From Rhodoferax sp. GW822-FHT02A01 (lineage in GTDB: Bacteria; Pseudomonadota; Gammaproteobacteria; Burkholderiales; Burkholderiaceae_C): a DNA stretch of 64,000 nucleotides. A model generated the notes under the pieces. It was not told the origin of the DNA and did not search any database. It was given only the letters and a program-made list of their open reading frames with translations. The translations under genes and the position numbers were made by a program. Numbering within the stretch: the stretch's first letter is position 1; each line of letters begins with the position of its first letter. The DNA lies in NCBI RefSeq assembly GCF_038784515.1, contig NZ_CP152376.1, positions 2,542,001 to 2,606,000 on the forward strand, in the 5' to 3' direction. Of the stretch, positions 1 to 10,303 are shown piece after piece.

Positions 1-1
1 T

Positions 2-2485
2 CTGGCCAGGGCGGTGGCGGATGGGCGCAACCAGCCGCAGGCGGTGCCGCTGGAGCCTTTGCACTACCCCTTTGTGGATGAGTTGGGTGAACTGGTCAAG
101 GCGTTCGATGTGAGCCGCTTCCGGCTGTTCGAGTCCATGCAGAAGCTCAATGCGCTGAACCAGAACCTCGAGAAGATCGTGGCTGAGCGCACCCTGGAGC
201 TGCGGCAAGCCAAGGAGCAGGCCGAGTCTGCGACCCGGGCTAAATCGGACTTCCTGGCCAATATGAGCCATGAAATCCGCACACCCATGAACGCCATCCT
301 GGGCATGCTGTACCTGGCACTGAAGGAGGACATGCCCCAGGGTCTGCGCAACCGTCTTACCAAGGCCCAGGGCGCGGCTAATTCCCTGCTGGGCATCATC
401 AGTGACATTCTGGATTTTTCAAAGATCGAAGCCGGCAAGCTGGATATGGAGCAGGTGGAGTTCGGTCTGGATGCAGTGCTGGAGCAGCTTGCCGATACGC
501 TGAGCTTCCAGGCCGAGCACAAGGGGATTGAATTCCTCATCCGCTACAACCCGGGCATTCCACCCCGGCTCATCGGCGATCCCTTGCGCCTGGGGCAGGT
601 GCTGATCAATCTGTGCGGCAATGCGGTGAAGTTCACTGAGCGGGGGCAGGTGGAGCTGTCCTTGCAGTGCATCAGCAGCACGCAGTCGGACGTCATGCTG
701 CAATTCACCGTGCGCGATTCGGGTATCGGCATTGCACCCGACGTGCAGCCCAAACTGTTTGAGAAGTTCACGCAGGCCGACCAGACCACCACGCGCCGAT
801 TTGGCGGAACGGGTCTGGGCCTGGCCATTTGCAAGCACCTGTGCAGCCTGATGGGCGGGCGCATCTGGCTGGAGGAGTCTGAGTTGGGCCGCGGCACCAC
901 GGTGTGCTTTACTGTGCGGCTGCAGATTGCGCAGGGTGCCCTGCTGCACCAGCGTCAGCTGGTGGATCAGGTCGGGCCTTTGCTCAAGGGCGTGCGCGTG
1001 CTGCTGGTGGACGACAACCAGGTTTCGCTGGAGATCCTGTCGGAGATGCTGCGCTTCTTCCAGATGGATGTGGTGGCCGTATCCAACGGCCCCGCCGTGC
1101 TGGCGGCGCTGGAAAAACCGGGCTCACCCTGTGACCTGCTGCTGATGGATTGGCGCATGCCCGGAATGAATGGCGATGAAGTGGCCAGACGTGTGCACGG
1201 CAGCGCCGCCATTGCGCACAAGCCCAAAATCGTGGTGGTGACGGCCTATGGGCGCGAGGACGTGATGCGTCTGTGCGAACAGGCCGGAGTGGATGGTTTT
1301 CTGGTCAAGCCGGTGACGCCATCGTCCATGCTGGACACCATCTTGTCCGTGCTGGGACGTCGGCGCATTCTCAGCGACGGCGAAAGCGGCAAACACAAGC
1401 TACCGCTGGGCCTGTCCCAGACCCAACTGGCCGGGGCGCGCCTGCTGCTGGTGGAAGACAACGATATCAACCGCGAGTTTGCAACCGAGCTGTTGCGCAG
1501 CGAGGGCATTGAAGTGGACGAGGCTGTCAACGGCCAGGAGGCGGTGATGAAGGTGCAGGCCTCTAGCTACGACGCCGTGCTGATGGACGTCCAGATGCCG
1601 GTGATGGATGGGCTGGAGGCTGCGCGACGGATCCGTGCATTGGCCGGACAGCCCAACGGGGCGTATTTCCGTGACATTCCCATCATTGCCATGACCGCCT
1701 TGGCCATGGCCAAGGACGCAGACCAGAGCCGTGCCGCCGGCATGAACGACCACGTCACCAAACCCATATCGCCGGAACGGCTCATGGCAACCTTGTCCCA
1801 ATGGGTTCGCCTGCCCCGGCAGGGCATGGGATTTGCGCCGACGGAGGTGGCACGCAAGAACGTGGAGCTACCCGACGAGCTGCTGGCTGCCTCCAGTCTG
1901 GATGCGGTGGAGGGGGTGCGGCGCATCGGTGGCAATCTGGACGCCTATTGCAGGCAGTTGCAACGTTTTCGCGACCACTATCCCAAGGCCATCGAAGATT
2001 TGCGTGCGGCCTGCCAGAACCAGGGTGTGCAGGTCGCGGAGCATCTGTGCCATGCACTGCGGGGCGTGGCTGGCAATCTGGGAGCCTATCTGCTCTATGA
2101 CAAATTGAAGATTCTGGAGAGCACGCTCAAGCAAGGCCGCGTGCCTGCGCCCCAGGACATGGACGATGCCCATGCCCTGATGGTGAACGTCTTGCGCGAC
2201 ATAGATGCAGTGCTGCTGAGCACCATGCCCGCAGTCGCCGAGAAGCCCCAGACACTGTCGACCACGGAATGGCAGTCGTTGCTGCAACGGTTGGGCCATG
2301 CGCTGGATTACGATCTGGGTGCCGCCGATGGACTGATTGCACAACTGCGCGCCGGTACGCTAAAGACCGCCATGGAAGCCGAAGTGGCAGAACTTGCGAG
2401 ACTGGTGGACGTATTTGATATCGATGCGGCGCAAGACCTGCTGAAGGCACTGCAAGCCAAGCAACTGGACAGACAACATGAATGA
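2..2485 (+). CDS. Hybrid sensor histidine kinase with two receivers and Hpt domain (5' partial)
   Basis: Phosphorelay sensor kinase, cut by the left window edge: the frame is open upstream of the first possible start (GTG at 14), and the visible N-terminus resembles the end of a HAMP linker, so membrane and sensor parts lie outside. Numbering from the GTG, a coiled-coil linker leads to the HisKA box with phospho-acceptor His86 in SHEIRTPMN. The HATPase follows (N-box around 196-207, DSGIGI G1 box). Two receivers have phospho-Asp at about 379 (LLMDWRMP) and 525 (LMDVQMP), and a C-terminal Hpt domain has His680 in HALRG. All phosphotransfer residues are present. The stop overlaps the start of the GGDEF/EAL regulator, which suggests co-transcription and signalling into c-di-GMP. 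The input signal cannot be inferred. Confidence 0.93.
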   Translation: MARAVADGRNQPQAVPLEPLHYPFVDELGELVKAFDVSRFRLFESMQKLNALNQNLEKIVAERTLELRQAKEQAESATRAKSDFLANMSHEIRTPMNAILGMLYLALKEDMPQGLRNRLTKAQGAANSLLGIISDILDFSKIEAGKLDMEQVEFGLDAVLEQLADTLSFQAEHKGIEFLIRYNPGIPPRLIGDPLRLGQVLINLCGNAVKFTERGQVELSLQCISSTQSDVMLQFTVRDSGIGIAPDVQPKLFEKFTQADQTTTRRFGGTGLGLAICKHLCSLMGGRIWLEESELGRGTTVCFTVRLQIAQGALLHQRQLVDQVGPLLKGVRVLLVDDNQVSLEILSEMLRFFQMDVVAVSNGPAVLAALEKPGSPCDLLLMDWRMPGMNGDEVARRVHGSAAIAHKPKIVVVTAYGREDVMRLCEQAGVDGFLVKPVTPSSMLDTILSVLGRRRILSDGESGKHKLPLGLSQTQLAGARLLLVEDNDINREFATELLRSEGIEVDEAVNGQEAVMKVQASSYDAVLMDVQMPVMDGLEAARRIRALAGQPNGAYFRDIPIIAMTALAMAKDADQSRAAGMNDHVTKPISPERLMATLSQWVRLPRQGMGFAPTEVARKNVELPDELLAASSLDAVEGVRRIGGNLDAYCRQLQRFRDHYPKAIEDLRAACQNQGVQVAEHLCHALRGVAGNLGAYLLYDKLKILESTLKQGRVPAPQDMDDAHALMVNVLRDIDAVLLSTMPAVAEKPQTLSTTEWQSLLQRLGHALDYDLGAADGLIAQLRAGTLKTAMEAEVAELARLVDVFDIDAAQDLLKALQAKQLDRQHE

Positions 2486-4688
2486 AACCGACCAAGTGTT
2501 GAACAATGGCAAGCCCCGGCTATTGATTGTTGACGATGTTCCGGAGAACCTGCACGCATTGATGAGCGTGCTGCGCGATGACTACACCATTTCGGCGGCT
2601 GTCAACGGCCAGAAGGCACTGGAGCTGGCCAGGCGTGCGCCCCAGCCGGACCTGATCTTGCTGGACATCAAGATGCCGGGAATGGACGGCTATTCCGTAC
2701 TTTCCGAACTGAAGATAGATGCCGCCACCGCCAACATACCGGTCATGTTCCTGACGGGACTGAGCGATGCGGCAGACCAGACGCGCGGATTGTCCCTCGG
2801 TGTGGCGGACTACATCACCAAGCCGGTCAATCCCGACCTGCTCAAGGTGCGTATCCGCAATCTGCTGGAGTTGCGCCGCATCCGCAGCCACCCGGTGCTG
2901 TTTGACATTGCAGCTCAGCGCGACACGGGCCAGACCGCATCCATTCTGGTGGTGGATGATGTGCCGGAAAACATCCACGAGCTGGTGGGGGCGCTCTCCA
3001 GCGAATACCGGATCATGGTGGCCAACAGTGGCCTCAAGGCGCTGGACATCGTGCAGCACGGGGAACCGCCGGACCTGATCCTGCTGGACATCCGCATGCC
3101 CGGACTGGACGGCTACGAAATCTGCCGGCGCATCAAGGCCATGCCTACAGGCAATGGCATTCCCGTGATCTTTGTGACCGTGGTCGATGCGCCGCAAGAA
3201 AAGGTCAAGGGCTTTGCGCTGGGGGCGGCGGACTACATCACCAAGCCGTTTGATGTGGATGAGGTGCGGGCACGCATCCAGACCCATCTGGAGCTGGCGC
3301 GTCTGCGCCGCTTTCTGGAAAACCTGGTAGCGCAGCGCACGGCCCTGCTCAAGATCAGTGAGGAGAAGTACCGGATCCTGGCGCACCGGGACACGCTTAC
3401 CGGCTTGCCCAATCGTGTGTTGTTTGCGGAGCAGTTGGCGCATGCCATTGCACAGTCACAGCGCAACCAGAGCCAGTTTGCGCTGCTCACCCTGGACCTG
3501 GACAACTTCGCCACCATCAATGAAAGTCTGGGGCATAGCGTGGGTGACAAGCTGTTGCTGGCAGTCAGCCAGCGCCTGCAAGGACTGCTTCCCGATAGCG
3601 ATGCCATCGCGCGGGTGGGGGGAGACGAATTCAACATCATCCTGGACAGCACTTCGCCCGATCCCTGGGTGGACTTGCAGGCGCAGCGCATGATTGACGC
3701 GTTGACCCTGCCGTTCGTCGTGGATGACCACAGCATCTATGTAGGTGCCAGCATTGGCATCGCCCTGTTTCCCGATGACGCATCCACTGCAGAGCAGCTG
3801 CTGAGCAATGCGGACGCTGCCATGCACCGCGCCAAGGCCGAGGGGCGCAGCACCTTGCGTTTCTTTTCGCCCGACATGTCGCGACAGGCCCGTGCGCGCT
3901 TGAACCTGGAAGCCAACCTGCGACGGGCGCTGGACCAGAACGAATTGCGCCTGCACTACCAGCCGCAAGTGGCGTTGGCCAGCGGCCAAGTCGTGGGAGT
4001 GGAGGCCCTGGTGCGCTGGATGCATCCAGAACGTGGTCTGGTTCCGCCCAATGAGTTCATACCACTCGCCGAAGAAAGCGGCCTGATTGTTCGCCTGGGG
4101 GACTGGGTTCTGAATGAGGCCTGCCGACAGATACAGGCTTGGTCCGCAGCGGGTATTGCGCCTTTGCATACGGCGGTGAATGTATCGGCCGTTCAGCTCA
4201 GCCGCGGCAATCTGGTGGAGTCGGTCACAGCTGCGTTGCGCACCACGGGCATTGCACCTGAGCGTCTGGAACTGGAGATCACGGAGAGCTTCCTGATGTC
4301 CAACCGCGAGAAGTCCATCGAGTCCCTGGCCCAATTGCGCCAGCTGGGTGTGCGCCTGTCGATCGACGACTTCGGCACCGGTTACTCATCGCTTTCCTAT
4401 CTGCAGCAGATCAAGGTGCACAAGCTCAAGGTGGACATGTCATTCGTGAAGAACATCACGACCAATGCCAGCAATGCCTCCATCGTCAAGGCCATTGTCG
4501 CCATGGGGCACAGCCTGGGACTGGAAATCATCGCCGAAGGCGTGGAGTCGAAAGAGCAAGCCTTGTACCTGTCGGGCATGGGCTGTGACGTGATGCAGGG
4601 GTTCCTGATCAGTCGCGGCTTGCCGGCAGAAGCCTTGACGGAGTTCCTGGCGAGCTACAAACCTTCCAGCTTTTCGCACGGCGGCTGA
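2478..4688 (+). CDS. Response regulator with two REC domains, GGDEF and EAL
   Basis: Cyclic-di-GMP regulator of 736 residues. Two N-terminal receivers each carry an intact phosphorylation loop ([11 protein letters not shown], then [11 protein letters not shown]). A GGDEF domain follows with motif RVGGDEF near residue 380, then an EAL domain with EAL at 509-511 and the DDFGTGYSS loop. Both catalytic signatures are intact, so it may make or degrade c-di-GMP; tandem proteins usually have one dominant activity and sequence alone does not say which. The ATG lies inside the last codons of the preceding hybrid kinase (8-nt overlap), which implies translational coupling and makes that kinase the likely phosphodonor. 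Confidence 0.93.
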   Translation: MNETDQVLNNGKPRLLIVDDVPENLHALMSVLRDDYTISAAVNGQKALELARRAPQPDLILLDIKMPGMDGYSVLSELKIDAATANIPVMFLTGLSDAADQTRGLSLGVADYITKPVNPDLLKVRIRNLLELRRIRSHPVLFDIAAQRDTGQTASILVVDDVPENIHELVGALSSEYRIMVANSGLKALDIVQHGEPPDLILLDIRMPGLDGYEICRRIKAMPTGNGIPVIFVTVVDAPQEKVKGFALGAADYITKPFDVDEVRARIQTHLELARLRRFLENLVAQRTALLKISEEKYRILAHRDTLTGLPNRVLFAEQLAHAIAQSQRNQSQFALLTLDLDNFATINESLGHSVGDKLLLAVSQRLQGLLPDSDAIARVGGDEFNIILDSTSPDPWVDLQAQRMIDALTLPFVVDDHSIYVGASIGIALFPDDASTAEQLLSNADAAMHRAKAEGRSTLRFFSPDMSRQARARLNLEANLRRALDQNELRLHYQPQVALASGQVVGVEALVRWMHPERGLVPPNEFIPLAEESGLIVRLGDWVLNEACRQIQAWSAAGIAPLHTAVNVSAVQLSRGNLVESVTAALRTTGIAPERLELEITESFLMSNREKSIESLAQLRQLGVRLSIDDFGTGYSSLSYLQQIKVHKLKVDMSFVKNITTNASNASIVKAIVAMGHSLGLEIIAEGVESKEQALYLSGMGCDVMQGFLISRGLPAEALTEFLASYKPSSFSHGG

Positions 4689-4718
4689 GGGCCGCACGCG
4701 CGGGTGCCGTCTGGGCGC

Positions 4719-5681
4719 CTAGCGCGAACCGGCAACTACTTTCAGGATATTGCTGCCCAGTTCCTCGGCCACGAACTTCGCCACATAGGCATCTGCGCCT
4801 GCGCTTCTGGCATGGTTCTCCGACGCGGTTCCTGAGAGCGAGGAGTGCACCATCACCGGAATGCCGCTGTAGCGCGGATCATCCTTGATGTTGCGGGTAA
4901 GGGTGAAGCCATCCATCTCCGGCATTTCCAGGTCGGTCAGCACCAGTGCCACACGGTCGCGAATGGGGATGCCCTGGGCCTTGGACTGTGCATACAGACT
5001 GTCCAGTTTTTCCCAGGCTTCCTTGCCGCTCTTGGTCATGATGACCGGCAGGTTCATGGCCTTGAGGGCTTGTTCAATCATCATGCGTGCCACTGCGGAA
5101 TCGTCAGCGGCCAGAATCACGGAGCCTGCCGGAATGGAGCCCTTGGGCATGATCGTGTCTTCGCGGAAGGTGTGGTGCTGGTCGGGGAATACGTCGCGCA
5201 GGATTTGCTCCACATCAAGCACCTGGGCCAGGCGACTGTTTTCCTTGTCGCCGTCCAGACGTGCGAGGCTGGTCACCAGCCCACCGCCGGTGCCTTCAGC
5301 GGAGAGTGCCTGTTTCCAGTCCAGACGCACGATTTCCACCACCTCTTCGACGGCAAAGGCTTGCGTGGTGCGGGCGAACTCGGTCACCAGCAGAATGCCT
5401 GTGCCTTTGGCTGGCGTGCAGCCCACAATCTTGGGCAGGTTGACGACCGGAATCAGTTGCCCGCGCACATTGGCAATGCCCATGACGTTGGGCCCGGCAT
5501 TCACCATGGAAGTGATTTCCGGCATTACCATGATCTCGCGCACCTTGAATACATTGATGCCGAACAGTTCGTGCTTGAGCGCGCCACTGGGTTGCCCCAG
5601 GCGAAACAGCAGCAACTCGAACATGTTGTTGCTGGAGCTGGCGTTGCGTTTTTCCTTCTCGGAGGCAAATGAGGTGGCCAT
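4719..5681 (-). CDS. cheV: Chemotaxis protein CheV (CheW-REC)
   Basis: Coupling protein of 320 residues: an N-terminal CheW-like domain (about 25-170, including FELLLFRL and GIANVRGQLIPVVNL) followed by a response-regulator receiver with the acidic loop and a phospho-Asp in LTDLEMPEMDGF. CheV links chemoreceptors to CheA and can be phosphorylated during adaptation; it is cytoplasmic. It is transcribed convergently to the GGDEF/EAL gene and divergently from the chemoreceptor downstream. The receptor neighbour supports the chemotaxis assignment. Confidence 0.92.
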   Translation of the reverse strand: MATSFASEKEKRNASSSNNMFELLLFRLGQPSGALKHELFGINVFKVREIMVMPEITSMVNAGPNVMGIANVRGQLIPVVNLPKIVGCTPAKGTGILLVTEFARTTQAFAVEEVVEIVRLDWKQALSAEGTGGGLVTSLARLDGDKENSRLAQVLDVEQILRDVFPDQHHTFREDTIMPKGSIPAGSVILAADDSAVARMMIEQALKAMNLPVIMTKSGKEAWEKLDSLYAQSKAQGIPIRDRVALVLTDLEMPEMDGFTLTRNIKDDPRYSGIPVMVHSSLSGTASENHARSAGADAYVAKFVAEELGSNILKVVAGSR

Positions 5682-5844
5682 GGTGGGAGTCTCTCTGATG
5701 TCTATAGGTCGATAGCTTCAATCATGCATCAACTCGGGGCTGGCTTGCGTATTTCTGTTTGTACAGGGTTTGTCTCGGTTTTAGCAGCCATTTTGACATC
5801 TAGAATGAATCCGTTATCAGGGACATCTTTATCAGGTACGCACT

Positions 5845-7956
5845 ATGGACAAATTCAAAGTCGGCACGCGTCTGGGCTTGGCATTTTGTCTGGTTCTCGT
5901 CATCACCGTGTTTCTGGCCATCATTGGGATGGCCCGTCTCGGAGCCCTGAAATCTGCCAGCCATGATCTGGTGGAAGTGCAGGTGCAACGTAGCACGCTG
6001 GCGCACCAGTGGGAGGCCAGCATCAACATCAACTGGGTACGCGCCGTCGCTTCCATGCGGTCTGCCGATGCCGGGTATGTGGATGTCCTGCAGAAGGAGA
6101 TGGACGCCACCACCAAGTCCATCTCCGAAATCCAGAAAAAGCTGGAAACGCTGGTGCAGGATGATGCCGGCAAGGCGCTGATGGCCGATGTGGCCAAGAG
6201 TCGTGAGGCCTATCGCAATGCACGGGCCGAACTGCTGAAGAAAAAGAAGGCAGGGGAGGATGTTGCACCCCTGATAGATCACGATCTGCGGCCCATTGCA
6301 GAGACCTACCTCAAGGCACTGGCCGCATTCTCCCAACAGACTGAAAAGGCACTGACTTCCAGCCAGGAGGAGACCATTTCCGTAGGTGCCACCGGGCAAT
6401 GGATTCTGGGTGTGGGGGCTGCCGTTGCGGTGGTGTTGGGTCTGGCGCTGGCCATCCTGTCCACGCGCTCCATCACGGTGCCCATCCGGCGTGCCGTGGC
6501 TTCCGCGCAAGCCATGGCCAGCGGTGATCTGGCCAGCGACATCCGCGTGGAAGGCAATGACGAAACCGCGCAAGTGCTGCAGGCGCTCTCCGAGATGCGC
6601 GGCAGTCTGGCGCGCATCGTAGGCAGTGTGCGCCAGGGTTCACAGGCCGTGGCAACAGCCAGTGCCGAGATCGCGCAAGGCAATAACGACTTGTCTGCAC
6701 GTACCGAGCAACAGGCCAGTGCACTGGAGCAGACGGCGGCCAGCATGCAGGAGCTGGGCGCCACCGTGAAACAGAATGCGGAATCGGCGCGCCAGGCCAA
6801 CCAGTTGGCCAGCAGCGCGTCGACAGTTGCGATCCAGGGCGGCGAAGTCGTGGGTCAGGTGGTGGACACCATGCGCGGCATCAATGAGTCTTCGCGCCGA
6901 ATCTCCGACATCATCGGCGTTATCGACGGCATTGCATTCCAGACCAACATCCTGGCGCTCAATGCGGCCGTGGAAGCGGCGCGTGCGGGCGAACAGGGCC
7001 GCGGCTTTGCCGTAGTGGCATCTGAGGTTCGCGCTCTGGCCGGGCGCAGCGCAGAGGCTGCCAAGGAAATCAAGAATCTCATCAACGCCAGCGTCGAGCG
7101 TGTCGAGCAGGGCACGGTGTTGGTGGACAAGGCGGGCGAAACCATGACCGAAGTGGTCAGCTCCATCCGTCGGGTGACAGACATCATGGGCGAGATCAGT
7201 GCTGCCAGCAACGAGCAGAATCAAGGTGTCGCTCAGGTGGGGGAGGCAGTGGGCCAAATGGACAAGACCACCCAGCAGAACGCCGCACTGGTCGAGCAGA
7301 TGGCGGCTGCCGCCGGCAGTCTCAAAGCACAGGCACAGGAGCTGGTGCAGACCGTGGCGGTCTTCAAGCTGGCGGGGAACGAGAGCGTCTATCGTCCTGT
7401 GCCGGCACCCGATATGGCACCAGCCGCAGCCATTGCCAGCGCACCGCGCGCGATTGCGCCGTCTGCCCCCAAACCCCTGCCCGCAGGCGGCTCCCGGGGT
7501 GATTCAGATGGTCTAGGCATCAATCTGGACAATGCCATCAAGGCCCATGCTGATTGGCGCACCAAGCTAAGGGCTGCGGCCTCCAAACACGAGAAGCTGG
7601 ATGCAGAAACCATTGCCCGGGACGATTGCTGCGAAATGGGCAAGTGGTTGATGGGCAAAGGAAGTGCAAAATTTGCCAGCCAGCCCACTTTTGTGAGCCT
7701 GGTGGCAGGGCACAAGGCCTTCCACCAGGAGGCTGGCAAGGTCGCTCGCGCGGTCAATCAAGGTAGCGGCGACGTGGACGCCATGCTGGAGAGTGGTACA
7801 GCGTTTTCCAACGCGTCCAACGAGGTCACCCGACTGGTTGTGCAGCTCAAACGCGAAATTGCCAAGCCCGCCAGCCCGGCGTTGAAGGCGCCACCGCCCA
7901 AGGTCATGGACAGAGTTGCTTCCGCAGCGGCGGATGGTGAGTGGGAAACCTTCTAG
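5845..7956 (+). CDS. Methyl-accepting chemotaxis protein with C-terminal CZB domain
   Basis: Transmembrane chemoreceptor of 703 residues. TM1 is at about 9-30, a roughly 150-residue four-helix-like periplasmic domain follows, and TM2 is at about 186-208. HAMP and the MA signalling domain come next, with the conserved hairpin tip ([21 protein letters not shown]). After an Ala/Pro-rich linker the C-terminus (about 560-680) is a chemoreceptor zinc-binding (CZB) domain: His in NAIKAHADW, the [10 protein letters not shown] segment and a later HKAFH His. CZB domains bind zinc and are reported to report on zinc or oxidants. Divergent from cheV, with about 160 bp between them for promoters. Confidence 0.93.
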   Translation: MDKFKVGTRLGLAFCLVLVITVFLAIIGMARLGALKSASHDLVEVQVQRSTLAHQWEASININWVRAVASMRSADAGYVDVLQKEMDATTKSISEIQKKLETLVQDDAGKALMADVAKSREAYRNARAELLKKKKAGEDVAPLIDHDLRPIAETYLKALAAFSQQTEKALTSSQEETISVGATGQWILGVGAAVAVVLGLALAILSTRSITVPIRRAVASAQAMASGDLASDIRVEGNDETAQVLQALSEMRGSLARIVGSVRQGSQAVATASAEIAQGNNDLSARTEQQASALEQTAASMQELGATVKQNAESARQANQLASSASTVAIQGGEVVGQVVDTMRGINESSRRISDIIGVIDGIAFQTNILALNAAVEAARAGEQGRGFAVVASEVRALAGRSAEAAKEIKNLINASVERVEQGTVLVDKAGETMTEVVSSIRRVTDIMGEISAASNEQNQGVAQVGEAVGQMDKTTQQNAALVEQMAAAAGSLKAQAQELVQTVAVFKLAGNESVYRPVPAPDMAPAAAIASAPRAIAPSAPKPLPAGGSRGDSDGLGINLDNAIKAHADWRTKLRAAASKHEKLDAETIARDDCCEMGKWLMGKGSAKFASQPTFVSLVAGHKAFHQEAGKVARAVNQGSGDVDAMLESGTAFSNASNEVTRLVVQLKREIAKPASPALKAPPPKVMDRVASAAADGEWETF

Positions 7957-8002
7957 TGCGTGAGGCTTCGACGAGCAGTCTGGCTACAATCCAGCTCTGT
8001 CT

Positions 8003-8077
8003 CCCGACATAGTTCAATGGATAGAACGGGGTCCTCCTAAGACTCAGATACAGGTTCGATTCCTGTTGTTGGGACCA
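8003..8077 (+). tRNA. tRNA-Arg (CCU)
   Basis: A full cloverleaf can be folded by hand. The 7-bp acceptor pairs 8003-8009 with 8067-8073 (one G-T pair). The D stem is GTTC/GAAC, the anticodon stem is 8029-8033 with 8041-8045, and the anticodon loop 8034-8040 holds CCT at 8036-8038. The T arm is ACAGG/CCTGT around TTCGATT. Discriminator A8074 is followed by encoded CCA at 8075-8077. It reads AGG arginine codons. Its 3' end is the integration site of the element that follows. Confidence 0.93.
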
Positions 8078-8091
8078 CCGGACGATCTCAC
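8060..8091 (+). repeat. attL (tRNA-Arg 3' end)
   Basis: Begins in the T arm of tRNA-Arg and runs 14 nt beyond the CCA. It shares TTCCTGTT, then the exact core GACCACCGGAC, then TCTCAC with 37759-37788; the two copies differ by two missing bases and a few substitutions. P4-type integrases use tRNA 3' ends in this way. Confidence 0.75.
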
Positions 8092-8109
8092 AGCGTCTCA
8101 AGAACTCTC

Positions 8110-8147
8110 AAAACCCGCATGTTTCCTAGGCATGGCGGGTTTTTTGT
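8110..8147 (+). terminator. Rho-independent terminator after tRNA-Arg
   Basis: Inverted repeat ACCCGC/GCGGGT, extended by ATG/CAT across a bulged G, followed by a run of six T. It lies about 35 nt after the tRNA and before the integrase promoter region, so it would insulate the integrase from tRNA transcription. Confidence 0.8.
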
Positions 8148-8177
8148 TGCCTCACGTAGTCTCAAGCAGTACCATGA

Positions 8178-8243
8178 CATACCAACAAAAGATTGGTATT
8201 TCTGTTGGTATTTCTAATTCCTGAAAATCGACATACCAACAAA
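8178..8243. repeat. Putative integrase arm-type sites, left end
   Basis: Three copies of a motif related to TTGTTGGTA: CATACCAACAAA at 8178-8189 (reverse), TGTTGGTATTTC at 8203-8214 (forward) and CATACCAACAAA again at 8232-8243 (reverse). They sit between attL and the integrase start. The same motif occurs in tandem near attR. Their place over the likely integrase promoter also allows autoregulation. The role is inferred from position. Confidence 0.55.
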
Positions 8244-8253
8244 CTGGGGCTCC

Positions 8254-9480
8254 ATGGCACTGACTGACACCTTCGTTAAGAACACCAAGCACAAAGGCTC
8301 TGCTGCAGGCGAAAAGTACTCTGATGGCGGTGGTCTGTACCTGCACATCACAGCCGCAGGCAAGTACTGGCGCATGGCCTACCGCTTTGCAGGCAAGCAG
8401 AAAACGTTGGCCCTGGGGGTGTATCCGGAAGTCTCACTGGCGAAGGCCCGCAAGCGCCGCGACGATGCCAAGGAAACGCTGGCCGAAGACGTTGACCCGG
8501 GTGTGGCCAAACGTGAAGAAAAGGCCGAGAAACTGGCCGCGGCTGCGAACACCTTTGAAGTGGTGGCGCGTGACTGGCTGGTCAAGACCAAGGCAAACCG
8601 TGCGCAAATCACCCAGGACAAGGTGACGGCCTGGCTAGAGAACGATGCTTTCCCTTACATCGGAAAGATGCCCATAACGAGCATCGGTCCTCGTGACATT
8701 CTGGAAAAGGTCATTCGCAAGGTGGAGGCCCGTGAAGCCATCGATACGGCGCACCGGCTAAAACAACTGTGCGGACAGGTGTTTCGCTATGCCGTGGTCT
8801 CGGGACTGGCTGAGCGTGACGTAACTGCAGACTTGCGCGAAGCGTTGGCCAGCAAGACCGGAACGCACTACGCAGCAATCACCGACCCTAAGCAGGTGGG
8901 GCAGCTGATGCGCTCCATTTTTGATTACACCGGGCACCCGTACACCGTGGCAGCGTTGAAGCTCACGCCGCTGGTGTTCTTGCGTCCTGGTGAGTTGCGC
9001 ACGGCAGAATGGGCCGAGATGGATCTGGACGCCGCAGAGTGGCGCATTCCGGCAAGCAAAATGAAGATGAAAGTTGACCACCTGGTTCCGTTGTCGAAAC
9101 AGGCGGTGGAGATACTGCGGGACATCCACCCTGTTACCGGCCATGGTCGGTATGTGTTCCCAAGCCTTCGCACAGGCGAGCGACCCATGAGCGAGAACAC
9201 TATAAACGCCGCTTTGCGGGGTATGGGTTACGCCAAAGAGGTGCACAGCGCTCACGGTTTCCGGGCTACGGCACGCACCATCATGGACGAGGTTTTAGGC
9301 GAGCGTGTAGACCTGATCGAACATCAGCTATCCCATGCGGTCAAAGATCCCAATGGGCGCGCCTACAACCGCACTGCGCACCTTCCAGCGAGAAGGGAAA
9401 TGATGCAGCGTTGGGCTGATTACCTGGACAAGCTGCGCGTTGGTGCGGAAGTCAGTAAGCGTCCGGCCATCCCATATTGA
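8254..9480 (+). CDS. int: P4-type tyrosine recombinase/integrase, 3' end altered by IS66
   Basis: Site-specific recombinase of 408 residues that would integrate and excise this element at tRNA-Arg. An N-terminal DUF4102-type arm-binding domain (GGGLYLHI near 30) is followed by a core-binding SAM-like domain and the catalytic domain. Catalytic residues visible are Arg in FLRPGELR, the HGFRATART box, His in HQLSHAV and the Tyr in AYNRTAHL. The last codons are not original: the left inverted repeat of the IS66 element begins at 9455 and supplies SKRPAIPY and the stop. Joining the flanks across the target duplication restores an ending VIPIRTA, which fits this family. The catalytic core is intact, so the enzyme may still work. 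Confidence 0.92.
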   Translation: MALTDTFVKNTKHKGSAAGEKYSDGGGLYLHITAAGKYWRMAYRFAGKQKTLALGVYPEVSLAKARKRRDDAKETLAEDVDPGVAKREEKAEKLAAAANTFEVVARDWLVKTKANRAQITQDKVTAWLENDAFPYIGKMPITSIGPRDILEKVIRKVEAREAIDTAHRLKQLCGQVFRYAVVSGLAERDVTADLREALASKTGTHYAAITDPKQVGQLMRSIFDYTGHPYTVAALKLTPLVFLRPGELRTAEWAEMDLDAAEWRIPASKMKMKVDHLVPLSKQAVEILRDIHPVTGHGRYVFPSLRTGERPMSENTINAALRGMGYAKEVHSAHGFRATARTIMDEVLGERVDLIEHQLSHAVKDPNGRAYNRTAHLPARREMMQRWADYLDKLRVGAEVSKRPAIPY

Positions 9481-9530
9481 ATCGACCTTGGTGATCAGGC
9501 ATCGTCCCCACGAAGGAGATCGTGGAGACT

Positions 9531-9938
9531 ATGGATCAAGTGTCGACAGTGCAGCGCCTCAAGCGGCGCGAGTACAGCGTGGAATTCAAGGCATCGGTGT
9601 TGGAGCAGTGTCGCCAGCCAGGCGCATCCCTGGCGGGCATTGCGCTGGGCCATGGCATCAACCCGAACATGGTGCACCGCTGGATACGCGAGGAGCGCCA
9701 ACGCAGGGTGCTGACCGAGCTGCAACAGACGGCAGCAACCTTCGTGCCGCTGCAGCTTTCAGGGGCAGGCAATGCGGATGCCATAGCGATGAAGCACCTA
9801 CCAGAGGCACCGCAGCCTGCTCACACCGGTGAGACCATCCACATTGAAATCCAGCGCGGCGGTGCCACCGTGAGCGTGCGCTGGCCACTTACGGGCGCTG
9901 CGCAATGTGCACAAGTGCTGCGTGAGTTGCTGCGTTGA
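9531..9938 (+). CDS. tnpA: IS66 accessory protein TnpA
   Basis: First gene of the IS66 element, about 135 residues. The N-terminal helix-turn-helix of the IS3/IS66 type is visible (RREYSVEFKASVLEQC and HGINPNMVHRWI). A GTG at 9522 is in frame, but it lies only 3 nt after the AAGGAG site (9513-9518); the ATG at 9531 has the more normal spacing. TnpA is required for IS66 transposition together with TnpB and TnpC. Its stop overlaps the TTG start of tnpB. Confidence 0.88.
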   Translation: MDQVSTVQRLKRREYSVEFKASVLEQCRQPGASLAGIALGHGINPNMVHRWIREERQRRVLTELQQTAATFVPLQLSGAGNADAIAMKHLPEAPQPAHTGETIHIEIQRGGATVSVRWPLTGAAQCAQVLRELLR

Positions 9939-10267
9939 TCCGCATCGACTCAGTCTGGCTGGCGACTGCACCGCTGGACATGCGCGCTGGAACCGATACA
10001 GCGCTGGCCCGCGTGATCGCTGTCTTCGGTGCCGCACAGCCTCACCATGCCTATGTGTTCGCCAACAAGCGCGCCACCCGGCTCAAGATCCTGGTGCATG
10101 ACGGCATTGGCATCTGGCTGGCTGCACGCCGGCTACACCAGGGCAAGTTCATATGGGCATCTGACTGCGACACCCACTGCAGTCTGGACCGAGTCCAGCT
10201 CGATGCCTTGGTGCTGGGCCTACCCTGGAAACGCGTGGGACAGGCCGGCGCCATTACCGTGGTGTGA
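9935..10267 (+). CDS. tnpB: IS66 accessory protein TnpB
   Basis: IS66 Orf2-type protein of 110 residues, recognised by the N-terminal APLDMRAGTD motif and the ILVHDGIGIWL segment. The TTG start at 9935 overlaps the TGA of tnpA (TTGA), a usual coupling in these elements. TnpB has no catalytic motif of its own but is needed for transposition. The length is normal for the family. Confidence 0.9.
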   Translation: MIRIDSVWLATAPLDMRAGTDTALARVIAVFGAAQPHHAYVFANKRATRLKILVHDGIGIWLAARRLHQGKFIWASDCDTHCSLDRVQLDALVLGLPWKRVGQAGAITVV

Positions 10268-10303
10268 TCGCGGGCGGCATAGGCCCTACCTGCCAATTGG
10301 GGC